A stretch of DNA of 64,000 nt. Source: Ilyonectria destructans (lineage: Eukaryota; Ascomycota; Sordariomycetes; Hypocreales; Nectriaceae). Below the pieces are notes generated by a model that was not told the DNA's origin, did not search any database, and worked only from the letters and a program-made list of their open reading frames with translations. The position numbers and the translations under genes were made by a program. The stretch is from positions 124,001 through 188,000 of the forward strand of contig JAHEWK010000035.1 in the NCBI GenBank assembly GCA_020740775.1, in the 5' to 3' direction. Below, one piece after another: positions 40,549 to 51,373 of this stretch; positions within the stretch are counted from its first letter, which is position 1; each line of letters opens with the position of its first letter.

Positions 40549-43500
40549 ATGATCTCGCTATCGGCCCAGTTGCCGACCTCTTACCCTGGCTGGGTTCCAA
40601 CGACCCTCTCACACATTCAGCCCTCGACGGTCCCGGTGTCGGCCATCAGCGCGTCCTCAGCAGCCTCCAACTCACAACAAGGATCGCCCATAATGTCGCC
40701 CGGTACCGTCGTTCTGACTACGAGTTCCTCAGTCCAGCCGTCGCCTGAACCCATGCACGACAGGGATGAGGACCCGTGCCCCTCCAACTTTCCGCTACCA
40801 GAGACTATCCTATCTCGCAAGACGAGAAACGACTCACTAGGTAAAAGCTTGGCAAGCAGCAACCCCAGCGCAATACCCGAGGCCTCGCCTAAGAACAGCA
40901 ACCTGATCCGCCGCTTCTCTAATCGCGCCCATCGGTTTGCCAGCAGGAGACAACAATCTTCGGCAGCCCCTGCCAGCCGGAACGGTAGTATCGGTCCCAG
41001 CATCTTGCGCCGTCGGAGTGACAGCAACGCCACTGCCCCACCACGGCCGCCAGAGTATAACGCCCTGACTGACACGGACGAGGAGGCTGACCCGGTTCCG
41101 GATGGCAACATCTCTCTCTTTGGCCTCGACGGAGCCATTCACTCATCAAGCAACAATAGCGCTGCCGGCTCAATTGATGGAAGTGCTAGTGCCAAGGCCG
41201 GACCTGTGTTGCCGGCCGAGCTTCGAAATGGTTGTGGAGTTCTCAAGGTGTCCAGGAGAAGTCGCACGAGACGGGTTAAGCTTGTGTACGAGATCGAATC
41301 CAACAAGCTCTCGTGGGACCCTGCCCGCCCACACAAGTCCTTGCACGTCGATGAGATCAAAGAGATCCGAACTGGTTCTGATATTCAACAATACTGCCTT
41401 GACTTTGGAATGTCCGAATCGTGTGCGGATACCAGGTTCACCATCATCTATACCGTCCCAGACAACTCGAGGACCAAGCTTCTGCACATTGTCACCGATA
41501 ATGAGGAGGGCTTGAACCGCTGGACTTCGTTCCTCGAGGCTACATTGACTTATCGGCAGGAATCGATGACTTCTCTCATGGCCTTCAACGATGGAGCCAT
41601 GGCCCAGTATTGGCAAACTGAGATGACCAGGGAGTTCGGTCACCAGCCCCGTGGTCCTGAGCAGGAGGAACTGGACATGGCCGGAGTCAAGCGTGTTTGC
41701 CAGAACCTTCATATTTATTGCTCCCAGTGGACCCTAGAAACCAACTTCTGCCTATCCGATGTTCGACGACGTGAGAAGCTCAACTTTACCGAGTTCAAGG
41801 GTTTCGTCCGCCTAATGAAGCAGAGGCAAGATGTTCAGCGAATCATTCGAAGCATTGCCGCTAAACCTGAGACTGGTATGACCTTTCCAGAGTTCCTAGC
41901 TTTCCTCCGCGATGTCCAAGGTGAGGACGTTGATTCTAACCTTTCTATGTGGGAGAAGCAATTTGCCTACCTCAGCCGCCGGTACCGACCTGATGAAGTC
42001 GAGACCTCCGATGCTGTTCATGACATGCAGGTCATGACCGAAGCCGCCTTTGTCAGGTACCTGACATCTGAGTCCAACTCACCGATTGTACCGGAGCCTC
42101 AAAACTACACTCTTGACCGCCCTATGAACGAATACATCATCTCTAGCTCCCACAACACCTACCTCCTTGGTCGACAGGTCGCCGGTCAGTCCAGCGTTGA
42201 GGGCTACATCTCGGTTCTTGTTCGAGGCTGTCGCTGTGTCGAGGTTGACTGCTGGGATGGCAACTCTGGACAGCCCGAGGTCAACCACGGCCGCACCCTT
42301 ACGACATCGATTAGTTTCCGTGAGGTCATGGCCACGATCAACAAGTATGCCTTTGTCAAGTCGAGGTTCCCTCTCTGGATCTCCCTCGAGGTTCACTGCA
42401 ACCCTAATCAGCAAGCCATCATGGTCAACATTATGAAGGAGACCTTCGGCTCTCGACCATACATGGGCACTTTCGTTCGTTCGTTCGTTCGTTCGTTCCG
42501 TTTAAAACGTTTATGGATGTTAAATCGTTTAACCGTTTAAGGGCATCCTAAAACCGTTTGAACGGTTAAACGATTTTCCAGCCCTGGCATTCGAAAAATC
42601 TTTTAAAATGTCAAGTTCCGGAGACCTTCGCTTAGGTTAAGGGCAAGGATTATGACTATCGTGAATAGCTTTACGGTCAGCATGAACGCTACACCATACC
42701 TAGCGTCAGGTAACAGCCTGCTGCCTATGAGATCGGCAGACTAAATACAGGTATAAGAGACCGACTCTCGTCGCTCCTTAGATAAAAGAGGTCCTCAATC
42801 TACACTGATCTTTTATTCAATGTCTGCATTCGTATATTGGTGCTAGGTTGATATAAAACCCATTGGTATCGGGTCTCAATCCATAATACCAAATTCAAAA
42901 TCTCGCCTTTTAACTACCAATATGTCATCTGATACATCGTCTATTATTAGTGCTATAGAAAACCCCTAAGATATTAATGGATTTCCCTCAAACTTCCTCT
43001 CAATTATGGACATTACGAAGGGCCGTTCAAATACACGCGGACGCAAGACTGGAGGTAAAACCATCTATACTTGCACTATGTGTCGAGATAAAGCAGGCGC
43101 AGTGGATATTTCTCACCGTCATAAACCGTTCATTCGTTCGTTTAAATCGTTTATTCGTTCGTTTAACCGTTTGCAATATTTTTGAACCGTTCAAACGTTT
43201 GAGGAAATATTCGACCGTTTAAACGGTTTGCCCATGTATGCTCTCGACTGGTCACCGAGACGTTAGAAGACTCCTATGACAAGCTGCCTTCACCCTCTGA
43301 GCTCATGGAACGCATTCTCATCAAGGTCAAGAAGCCGCAGATCAAGCAGGAGCCTCCTGCCAGCGATTTCTGGGGCCGCCGACGAGGCAACAGCCTCAAC
43401 TCAGCACTTACTCGTCCCTTGACTGATGGCGCCATGTTGATGCCCTCGCAGTCGCTTCCTCAGAGCCCCATGCTCAGCCCTAGCCCTTCTTCTCGTCGAC

Positions 43501-44648
43501 CGGTCAGCAAGACTCGTGTCAACACAATTACTGAGGGCTGGGTGCAAGATATGATGAGCAGCAGCACCAACGACAATGAGAGCGGCGGGGAGCGAAACTC
43601 ACGAAAGACGTCTGCTAAGACTGTTCAAGAGCTTGGTGATCTTGGCGTCTACTGTGCCGGTGTCAATTTTGCTGGCTTTGACGCTGCCGAGGCGAAGCAG
43701 TACAACCACATCTTCTCCTTCATGGAGTCGAGGTTTGCCAAGCACTTCCGGGCCAAGGAACAGAAGATGGCAGTCGATCTCCACAACCTGCGCTACATGA
43801 TGCGAGTTTACCCTGATCGTACCAGAATCACCTCCAACAACTTTGATCCCCTCCTGTACTGGCGCCGCGGAATTCAGATGGCTGCGCTCAACTGGCAGAC
43901 CTTTGACTTGGGTATGCAGATCAACCGCGCCATGTTTGACGGTGGCCGGGACTTCTCGGGCTACGTGCTCAAGCCTGCGGAGCTCCGGGACATCCAAGTT
44001 CTCCCGTATAACCCCGAACTTGCTAAGGGCAAGAAGGAGCGCAGTGTTGTTTCATTCACCATCGACGTCATCTCGGCACAACAGCTTATGCCACCGGCCA
44101 ACCTCCCCGCCAACAAGTCGATGGACCCGTACGTCGAGGTCGAGGTCTTCCATGCCAGTGATAAACATAAGAAGAATGAGTCAGACTTGCCTCGAGATTT
44201 TGATTCGCCCCAAAAGTTCCAGACGAATATCGTACGAGAGAACGGCTTCAACCCCATGTTTGATGGCCAGTTCAAGTTCAAAGCCACGATGAAACAACCC
44301 GATCTGGTCTTTGTCCGATGGTCTGTCAAACTCTCCAACGATGGCGAGAACTACGATAACGGACCGGCAGTGGCCACCTACACTGCCAAGCTCGGCAACC
44401 TCAAGCAAGGCTACCGCACCTTACCTCTTCTCAACCATGCTGGTGACCAGTACCTTTTCTCAAAGCTCTTCTGCAAGATCAAGGTTGATTCGATTGAGAA
44501 GATGATGATGGACGCACACAGCCGCGCCCTAGATAGTAGCAGGATCAAGGGCCTAGGCGGAATAGTCTTCAGCCGAATCAGCACCAGCCCCAGAAGCACG
44601 ATAGAAAGGTCCAGCACAGAGAAGACCAGCTTTGATAGCTATCCATGA
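40549..44648 (+). pseudogene. Phosphoinositide-specific phospholipase C gene, split by a transposon
   Basis: Two plus-strand segments (40549-42457 and 43249-44648) form one frame if the 783-bp element plus one copy of its target duplication is removed. Order: Ser-rich N-terminus, PH-like domain (CGVLKVSRRSRTRRVKLVYEI), EF-hand-like region, and PI-PLC X box with SSHNTYLLGRQV, EVDCWDG and NHGRTLTTSISF, ending near ETFGSR. Then come the Y box (NFDPLLYWRRGIQMAALNWQTFDLGMQIN) and a C2 domain (DVISAQQLMPP, SMDPYVEVEVF). The enzyme hydrolyses PIP2 to IP3 and diacylglycerol. The catalytic histidines are kept. Unless the insert is spliced or excised, translation stops 23 residues into it and the Y box is lost. 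The upstream ATG at 40476 (MSPSNSDP) is out of frame by one, so the true N-terminus may also carry a frameshift. Confidence 0.9.
42458..43240. mobile_element. hAT-type element, 783 bp, inside the phospholipase C gene
   Basis: Terminal inverted repeats CATACATGGGCA (42458-42469) and TGCCCATGTATG (43229-43240) are perfect, and both sides carry the 8-bp duplication CTCTCGAC (42450-42457 and 43241-43248). An 8-bp duplication is the hallmark of hAT elements. Both ends are packed with CGTTCGTT and CGTTTAAACG-like sequence. An internal stretch (42921-43120) reads RGRKTGGKTIYTCTMCRDKAG after a stop, resembling the zinc-finger N-terminus of a hAT transposase. It is thus probably an internally deleted, non-autonomous copy. 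Confidence 0.92.
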
Positions 44649-44739
44649 TCTATTTTTGCAGCTTCATCTGTACACTATATTTCTTCCCTGGACATATTTT
44701 TTCCGAACCGGCCGTCTTTTGACTTGTCTTTTCTATTTT

Positions 44740-47700
44740 GTCGAGGTCGTGCCCGGGGAGCAGACGCGCGGAAGCGCCTGGGCAGGGTCAGCCAAGGTGC
44801 GGCACGGGCGCGCGGCTGAGCCTTACATTGCTATTTCCCGCGGTCAAGACTTTGCAGATCCCTTTGATACGTGGTTTTGGCAAAAGCATTCCCTAGCTTG
44901 TTCCCACAGGGCAAGGGCGGTCCCCGGCAGGCCGAAGAATGCGCCATGGACGCGAGAGGGGAGGCTCCTCGCACTGTCGAGGCAGAATTCGCTGTGCAAA
45001 GGTTGGTGTCGTCCCGGAACATGACCCTGGAAGCTTGGGCGAAATTGGTACTCCATCGCCACGGTGGTCGCTTTGCAGCGCATCCCGTCTTCCCCTTTCT
45101 CGTTTTCAACATGGGGGTGCGGTCCAGGAACCGCCGCGTGAGCATGGCAAGCGTGCGGAAGAGTGATTTCTCAGATGTGGAGCGCACCGTCCAATACTTG
45201 ACCGCAGCGAGGCTTGAAAAGGCGAGGGTCGAACTGGAAGTTTTCGGGAAGACTACAGACCCAGCCGTCAATCGGCTGCTGAGGAGCCTGTCGCTGTACA
45301 GCTACCGTCAGCCGATGCCGAGGGAGAGCCGCTTGGCCATGCGGCGGACGATTAAGTCCCTCATCCCACCATCTGGTTCACGCTCAACCCGAACGATATC
45401 ACGAACCCGATAAAGCTCCAGCTGGCGGCATACCGCATCTGCGAGATGGATGAAGCTGAGGATTTTCTAAGAAGCCTTGATCAGGCATACAAGAGGGCCC
45501 GACTTGCGATATCGGACCCCCTCAGTTCGGCCATCTTCTTCCACCGGGAGGTCTCCATCTTCTTCGAACACTACGTGAGGGTCGGGGAGGACTCGGTGTT
45601 TGGCCGCGTCAGCCAGTACTACGGGGCGGTAGAGACGAATGGGAGGGGTGCGCTCCACCTCCACGGCCTCCTCTGGCTCCAGGGAAATATGCACCTAAGC
45701 TCCCTCCCGAGGGATGTTCGTGGGGAGGATCAAGCCGCATACCGGGACTGTGTGATCGAGTATGTGGATAGTGTCTTTTCGGAGGTTCGTTTGTCTGGTA
45801 ATTGGAGTAGAGATGCCGATAAATACGTGCTGACACGTCCAGTAGGACCTCGATGAAGGAGCATCGGCGGCAGTGCGAGCGGGCAGGTCAGTAACGGCTG
45901 AGATATCGTCGCTGTAGATAACACGGCTCAGTTCGCCGCATCGTTCGAGGAGGAAGTGGACTTCTGCGCCGGCGCCAGCCAGGTCCACACGCACAGCCCT
46001 ACGTGCGTGAAATACGCCATCGGCAGATGGGAGAAGCGGAATCCTTGCCGGTTCGGGGTGCCTTGGGAACCGGTGGAGAAGACCTGCTTTACCGAGGACG
46101 GGCTGCTGCGGATTCGACGTGGCCACAGCCTGGTCAATCGCTGGAACAAGGCGATGGCGGTGGGGTTGCGACATAACCACGACATAACCTTCATCGTGAC
46201 GAAATGCAAGGGTCTGTCACTCGTCTACTACGTGACCAACTATGCCACCAAGGTGGAGGATCCGGTGTGGAAGCGGGTCATGGCAGCCAAAGATCTGATT
46301 CGGCTCCTGGGCGACGAGACGACGAGAGACCAGCCGAATGATGGGCCGCGCTCGACCGGGAGTGACGGGCGGGAGAACCGAACGCGGCAGTTCCTGCTGC
46401 GGGTCGCCAACAGGATTTTACGGAGCTGGCGTTGTCGCAGGTCGAGGTGGTAGCCCATTTTCAGGGGCATGGTACGGAATTTACAACAGCAACGCCTGGA
46501 CGTTTCTGGACGTGTGCACCCTCTACTGGCACATCTTCCGGCGATGGTGCTTCCTAAGGCGATCAGCCGGCGGGGAGGACGTAGACGAGCCGGTCAGAGA
46601 GACGGTCATGCTGGGAGAAGCCGGACAGAGGATCTCCTTGTTGCAGGCGTACCCGCACCGCGGTCGGCTTCTCGACGGCCTAGCTCTTTACGACTACATG
46701 TCGGTGGTCAAGCTGAAGCGGAAGGGGCAAGGTGTCGCCTCGGGAGAGGTGGAACTGGACAGCTCCTGGCCGTTATCGAAGTCATGGATCCAGACGCTGC
46801 GGCAGCCAAATCAGCAGGCGGCCATCTGCTTCGACGGATATCTGGGCATGGATTTTGCTGAGGAGGATGATTCTTACCATAGGAGGTATGTCAGCCCCGC
46901 CAACAAGCGGCCCCGGAACAAGCGGCCCCGGTGAAGTCTGCAGATCAAGCATATAAAAATGAAACTGGGAGAAGATTGCAAAGAAGAGCGCTGATGAATG
47001 GCATAACCGGTTTCAGAGCAGCAGTGCAGCATCTTGCCCTCTTCGTCCCATGGCAGGTGTTCCTGTGCGAGACGTCTGGCGACATTAACAGCATTTTGGG
47101 AAAGACAGAAGGCGTGCCTTCCCAAGCGCATCGCGTGGTTTGCGGAACATCCAACTGCTGCGGCGATCGGCCGAGGACGTGGCGCAAGATGCCAGGCAAT
47201 GGGCGGCCCTGTCCGGCGAAAGCGATCCCATTGCTGATGCGGTCGAATCGGGCAGCACGGAAAGGGACGACGCACAGAGTGTAGGGTACCGGCCGGACAG
47301 TGTCGGTACGGCGACCCGCCTGATAGACGTATTGAGGAATGCGATAATGGGGAAAGAGATCCCGGCTCAAAAGAGATCTCCGCAATGGTGGAGCAAATGT
47401 ACCGGTTCCAGGCGACCGCTCTTGGCTCCGTCGACGACCTACGCGCTGCGGTCATCCCCGACCATGGGACGAGCATCCTAGGAGGGCCGGTCTCAGGAGC
47501 GCGGATGCCGGGGCAGGAGCAGCTAAGGTCTATTAAGTCGCAGCAAACCGGTCTCTCCCGCGAGTGGGAGAAGACGATTCAGGGAATGCAAAGCCGGTCG
47601 GGCGATGCGACAGCCGTCAACGGAGTGGCGGCGCCCAGCGGGTCCGACAGCCCCGGCCAGCAGAACGACCCTGTCGCGGATGCAGACAGGACGGCTCCAT

Positions 47701-47790
47701 CCCAGGGCACGGCCCCGTCGACAAGCATCATGTTCGGCCCGTCCACATCGTTTCGCGAGGTCGGGAGGCAGGTTGCACCCTTTCGTTCCT
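44740..47790 (+). pseudogene. Second Helitron relic (Rep domain; helicase lost)
   Basis: This begins within 100 bases of the phospholipase C stop codon. Decayed blocks in order: RGQDFADPFDTWFWQK and AFPSLFPQGKGGPRQAEE (44840-44940), HRHGGRFAAHPVFPFLVFNMGVRSRNRR, WFTLNPNDITNPIKLQLAAYR with a frame change near 45360, and the intact HUH motif GRGALHLHGLLWL (45648-45686). Then come CRFGVPWEPVEKTCFTEDG, LVNRWNKAMAVGLRHNHDITF and YYVTNYATKVEDPVWKRV, and AFGPSTSF-like FGPSTSFREVGRQV at 47738-47780. Stops occur near 45856 and 46453. The PIF1 helicase that should follow is missing. The protein differs from the 10-15 kb Helitron, so it is a separate family. Confidence 0.85.
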
Positions 47791-48533
47791 CAAGGCATTC
47801 ATGGAGTTCTTTCCTGCCATTTGGAATGGGAACACGTGACCCCCTACCTCTCGCCAGACTACCACCAAGTCGTCGCCGTCGACGCGACGGCCATTCCAAC
47901 TCTTCACACATCCTCCTCGTCCTTATCCCGGCATCAACGGACCGCGTCGCCGATCTAATCAGGCGCCATGCCCATGGGGGGAAGGCTCATGTCGTCAGGT
48001 TGAGCATGGGCGGGTTTATTCGTTACCCAGAGCTCGTGCATAGCGTCTTCGCAACCGGCGCGCATCTATTTGGAGGCATTTACAAGTGGCTATCTTCGCG
48101 GCCAGTCACCATTTGGCTACTGTTGTGTTTACTGCACTCAATGCCAGACCGGCTTTACTGGTGACTGGCTTCGAGGTACGGCATGGCGAGACACGAGGCG
48201 CTGAAAGCCGAGATGGGCAAGAACAGGACGTGGGCAACGGTGCGCGACAACTATACGAGCATCTTGGACTTTGGCTGGGATAAGGTGCGGGAAATCAATG
48301 TCCGGATAGCAGTCATTGCTGCTAGTCTTCGTGACGACATTGAAGCGACGCGGAAGATGGGTCCTTTATTGCGAGAGGGCGGGAGTGAAGAGAGTGGGGT
48401 TTTTGTGGTGAGAAATGCCGTTCATGCATGGAATCTGCGGTTCCCAGAGCTATTTGCCCTTGGGATCAGGGCGTGGATTGAGGGGAAGGAGTTCCCAAAG
48501 GAGTTCGAAGAGCTGCATATGACTAGCGAGTAA
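47790..48533 (+). pseudogene. Alpha/beta-hydrolase pseudogene, 5' end replaced by the Helitron
   Basis: Blocks: TPYLSPDYHQVVAVDAT (one frame), then RVADLIRRHAHGGKAHVVRLSMGGF with the nucleophile elbow LSMGGF, PELVHSVFATGAHLFGGIYKW, and after a TGA stop at 48162-48164 LASRYGMARHEAL, WATVRDNYTSILDFGWDKV, then FVVRNAVHAWNLRFPELFALGIRAWIEG. The His in NAVHAW is the likely catalytic histidine. The stop replaces a Trp codon (TGG to TGA), a RIP-type change. The N-terminal third is missing at the Helitron junction and there is a frameshift near 47920. Substrate unknown. Confidence 0.72.
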
Positions 48534-48912
48534 ACATCACCTCAGGGTCCATTTCCGACCGCAGGTGTCCCGAAACTATTCCCTATCACGGCCGTCCGGG
48601 AAAGTTATGTTTCTTCCCCCCCCCCGGAAACCTCCTGCAGAGCACAGCCAGCTTGCCTGACCCATTGCTGGTGGCTTTCCCGAGCAGTACCTGAGTAGCG
48701 CCAGAATACAGTGGCGAGGAGGGATGGTGTGGACGACGGCGGTCTCGGAGGGCAACTCTGGTCGAACCCAAAGGCGAAGCTGGATAATGACCGTCTTGAA
48801 TCGAAATCGTCGGGGATAGCTGAGATTTCCGGGAAGGGCTCGGCGCGGCTCATACGTCTTGAGAAGGCGTGGGTCTCGTCAACTTCAAGGGGGGCCCATC
48901 GGAGCCACCTCT

Positions 48913-49203
48913 TTATTTGTATCCCACCATCTTGGCGCAGCGCTTGCAGTAGTAGAGGTTGTGGGCGATGCGGACCATGCCCATGGCGCTGATGTCGTCG
49001 GTGGATGTGACCTCGACGGAGCGGGCGCATCGCATGCAGCGAAGCGCCTCGACGGAGGCGATGGGGAGTTGTACTGAGTCCATGCTGTGTCTATAGCCGG
49101 CGGCAGAGGCGGAGTCGGATGCGATGTTTGAGTCGGAGGAGACGGAAGACGAAGACGAAGAAGAGCCGTAGTACTGGCTAGAAGGTCGGCTGGAGGAGGG
49201 CAT
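48913..49203 (-). CDS. Small zinc-binding protein, 96 aa
   Basis: A complete ATG-to-stop frame. The N-terminus is a Ser-rich tail (SSSRPSSQYYGSSSSSSSVSS). The C-terminal half is a compact domain with EALRCMRCARSVE and LYYCKRCAKMVGYK, two CxxC pairs that should bind one zinc ion. Small proteins of this layout are common in sordariomycetes and have no assigned function. The clear domain structure supports a real gene. Confidence 0.7.
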   Translation of the reverse strand: MPSSSRPSSQYYGSSSSSSSVSSDSNIASDSASAAGYRHSMDSVQLPIASVEALRCMRCARSVEVTSTDDISAMGMVRIAHNLYYCKRCAKMVGYK

Positions 49204-50010
49204 GGCGATGTAATATAGATATTAGATATCCTCCACGTCAGGGGATGGGAGGTGCGCTGGCTGGCGGGTTGTGTCAGTACGGATATTTCCGGGCGAGTCA
49301 CCCCTGGGCGTCCCTTTCGTCCTCCTCAATGGTTCCCGTCCATCTTGCGAGGCTTTGGGACATCCGGCTCAGCGGGTCTCCCTCACTCTCTAGGGGCGTG
49401 CCCGCTGGCGCAACATCTACTGGAGGCGCCCGGTTGTTTCGGAGACGTCTTGTAAGTCCTGATGACCCCCAATTTCCGATCCTCAGCTCCCCGGAATAGC
49501 TGCTCGTTTCTCCAGTCTCAACTCTCAAGGGGATCTGGATCTGGCCCTAGGCTTCTTACCGTGGAGGCTTGTTGCTTGACAACTCACTGTCGATGCGTTG
49601 TTGATTATCCACGGTTTCCCCTGCGAAGAGGAAGAGGCTGTGTGTGTTTATTACGGAATGCCCCTTTGATCGGGTTTGGTGCGATGCTGCGACGTTGGTG
49701 GATCCCGAAATAACCACCATGGAAAGCTGGAACCTGGAATTTCACCCATGTGGTCTTGAGCAACTTTGGCTCCCTCGATATTCCTCGTGGATTCCAATTC
49801 TCGTAGATGGCATGACACGAATTAAAATGACATGACATGATAGCTAGATCCCATCCGAAGGGAATCCTGTTGCTGCAGAAGCCGGTTTTGGTTTGACGTG
49901 GACGCACGACATCTCTTGGCTCCGTCCCATCAGAGAGGAGCGCGATCTCGATCAGCAAAGCATGGCCATCAATGAGTGACGCTGTTCTAACTTGTCGCGG
50001 ATTCCGTTCC
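49204..50010. other. No gene seen
   Basis: A minus-strand frame of 202 codons (49605-50213) runs into repeat family A and starts outside any recognised gene, so I regard it as spurious. Confidence 0.3.
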
Positions 50011-50325
50011 GCTGGCGTGTCTCCTCTTGCGCATCCCACCTGCGAGCATCGCCGGGTCCACTGTGGCTCATCAACCTCTGATCGTCCGGCCGTCTGGGAT
50101 GGGTCATCCTCTGGCCTGAGCTGGTGGTACCGATGGGCAGGGTGAGCTGTGGGGTTTTCCAGGGACCTGATTGACAACCATGACAGGACGGCCTTGTTTG
50201 ATCGTCTCGTCAAGTGTCTCGGTTGCTATCTCGATCCATCTTCGATTTTGCTGCCTCTCGCCACCGTTTAAGCTAATGCACCCTAACGCCTGGTGATACA
50301 GACGGACAACCCACTCATCTCCAGC
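50011..50325 (+). repeat. Dispersed repeat family A, copy 3
   Basis: Matches 26415-26760 and 28515-28790 in the same orientation; it stops after CAACCCACTCATCTCCAGC, shorter than the other two copies. Confidence 0.75.
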
Positions 50326-51371
50326 GTAAAAGGGGTGGGAACACAGCCCCTAACATTTCTTCACGAGCAGATAGTCTCTCCATTATCACGCGCAGGCAAA
50401 CATTGGGTCACGCAACCGGTTAGCCGTGGAAGGCATCAGACCACCGTGTGCTACCCATCTCGATCATCCCCATCTCGTGAGTTCCCCGCGTAAGAGCATC
50501 TCTTGGCTTTAGGGGGCCCCGGAGTTTGGTTTGCGGGGAGTAGAGCAGGTGCATTGGGCCAACCCTGTGGCAATACCAGATGATAGTGGCAGGACATGCG
50601 GATGATATGTGGTCTCGAGGTAAAATAAACGAGGTTGAGCAAATAAATGCCTGGAAATGAATGGGTGAGCATGAGCTGAAAAGCAAGCGAGGCCATCACA
50701 TCGTCAGCGTCATCCGGTCATCGGAATCGATAAAAATGAAGCCGTCGTGGCATGTGAAAGCCGCTCCATCTGCCACGGATAGGTGGATTCAGATTGAATT
50801 TTTAGTGGCTGCGGTCCCTAAGGGACCCGCTACCTACCAGGAGATTACGAAGTCGGCAAAGCGGGCACCCCAAACAAACCCATGTTTCCCATGTCACCAA
50901 TATCGAATCCGTCATCACCCGTGAAGCCGACCGTGACACGCAACCGTCTCCGTCAGGGTTTCTTTGCTGCCCGACGGCGCAGCATCAAGGAATAAAACAC
51001 ATTTCCTACGAGCCTTGTGCTTCTATGATGTTTTACGACTAGGCCAGTCACCGTGGTATTGGTGTTTAGGGTCTTTAGCATTAGGTCAAACGGGTTAACT
51101 ATACATAACTATTGTTGGATTGTGACCTCGGGTGGCGGCATAAATATCGCCATCAAAGATAAAAGTTGCCACCTATTGCCACTGGCTTAGCAAGCAGCTT
51201 CTAGTTGATTCCATATAGCTTAGAAAAGGCATAAAAAGCTTGCCCTGAACCCCTTAAGAACAGGAGGGAGAACTTTCTGAATAGACATCATTTGATCAAT
51301 AACTTATGCTATTGCATATAGCAAATTACGTATCTGACAACTATTTATAATCAGACGGGGAAAAACAAAAT
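50326..51371. other. Gene-poor, nothing recognised
   Basis: AT-rich toward the right, without a supportable coding frame. Confidence 0.35.
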
Positions 51372-51373
51372 TA

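Noticed and set aside
40617..41138. Minus-strand frame of 173 codons over the phospholipase C N-terminus
   Set aside because: Shadow of the PLC frame; no domain character.
49605..50213. A 202-codon minus-strand frame
   Set aside because: It runs into dispersed repeat A, lacks motifs, and its composition is that of random translation.
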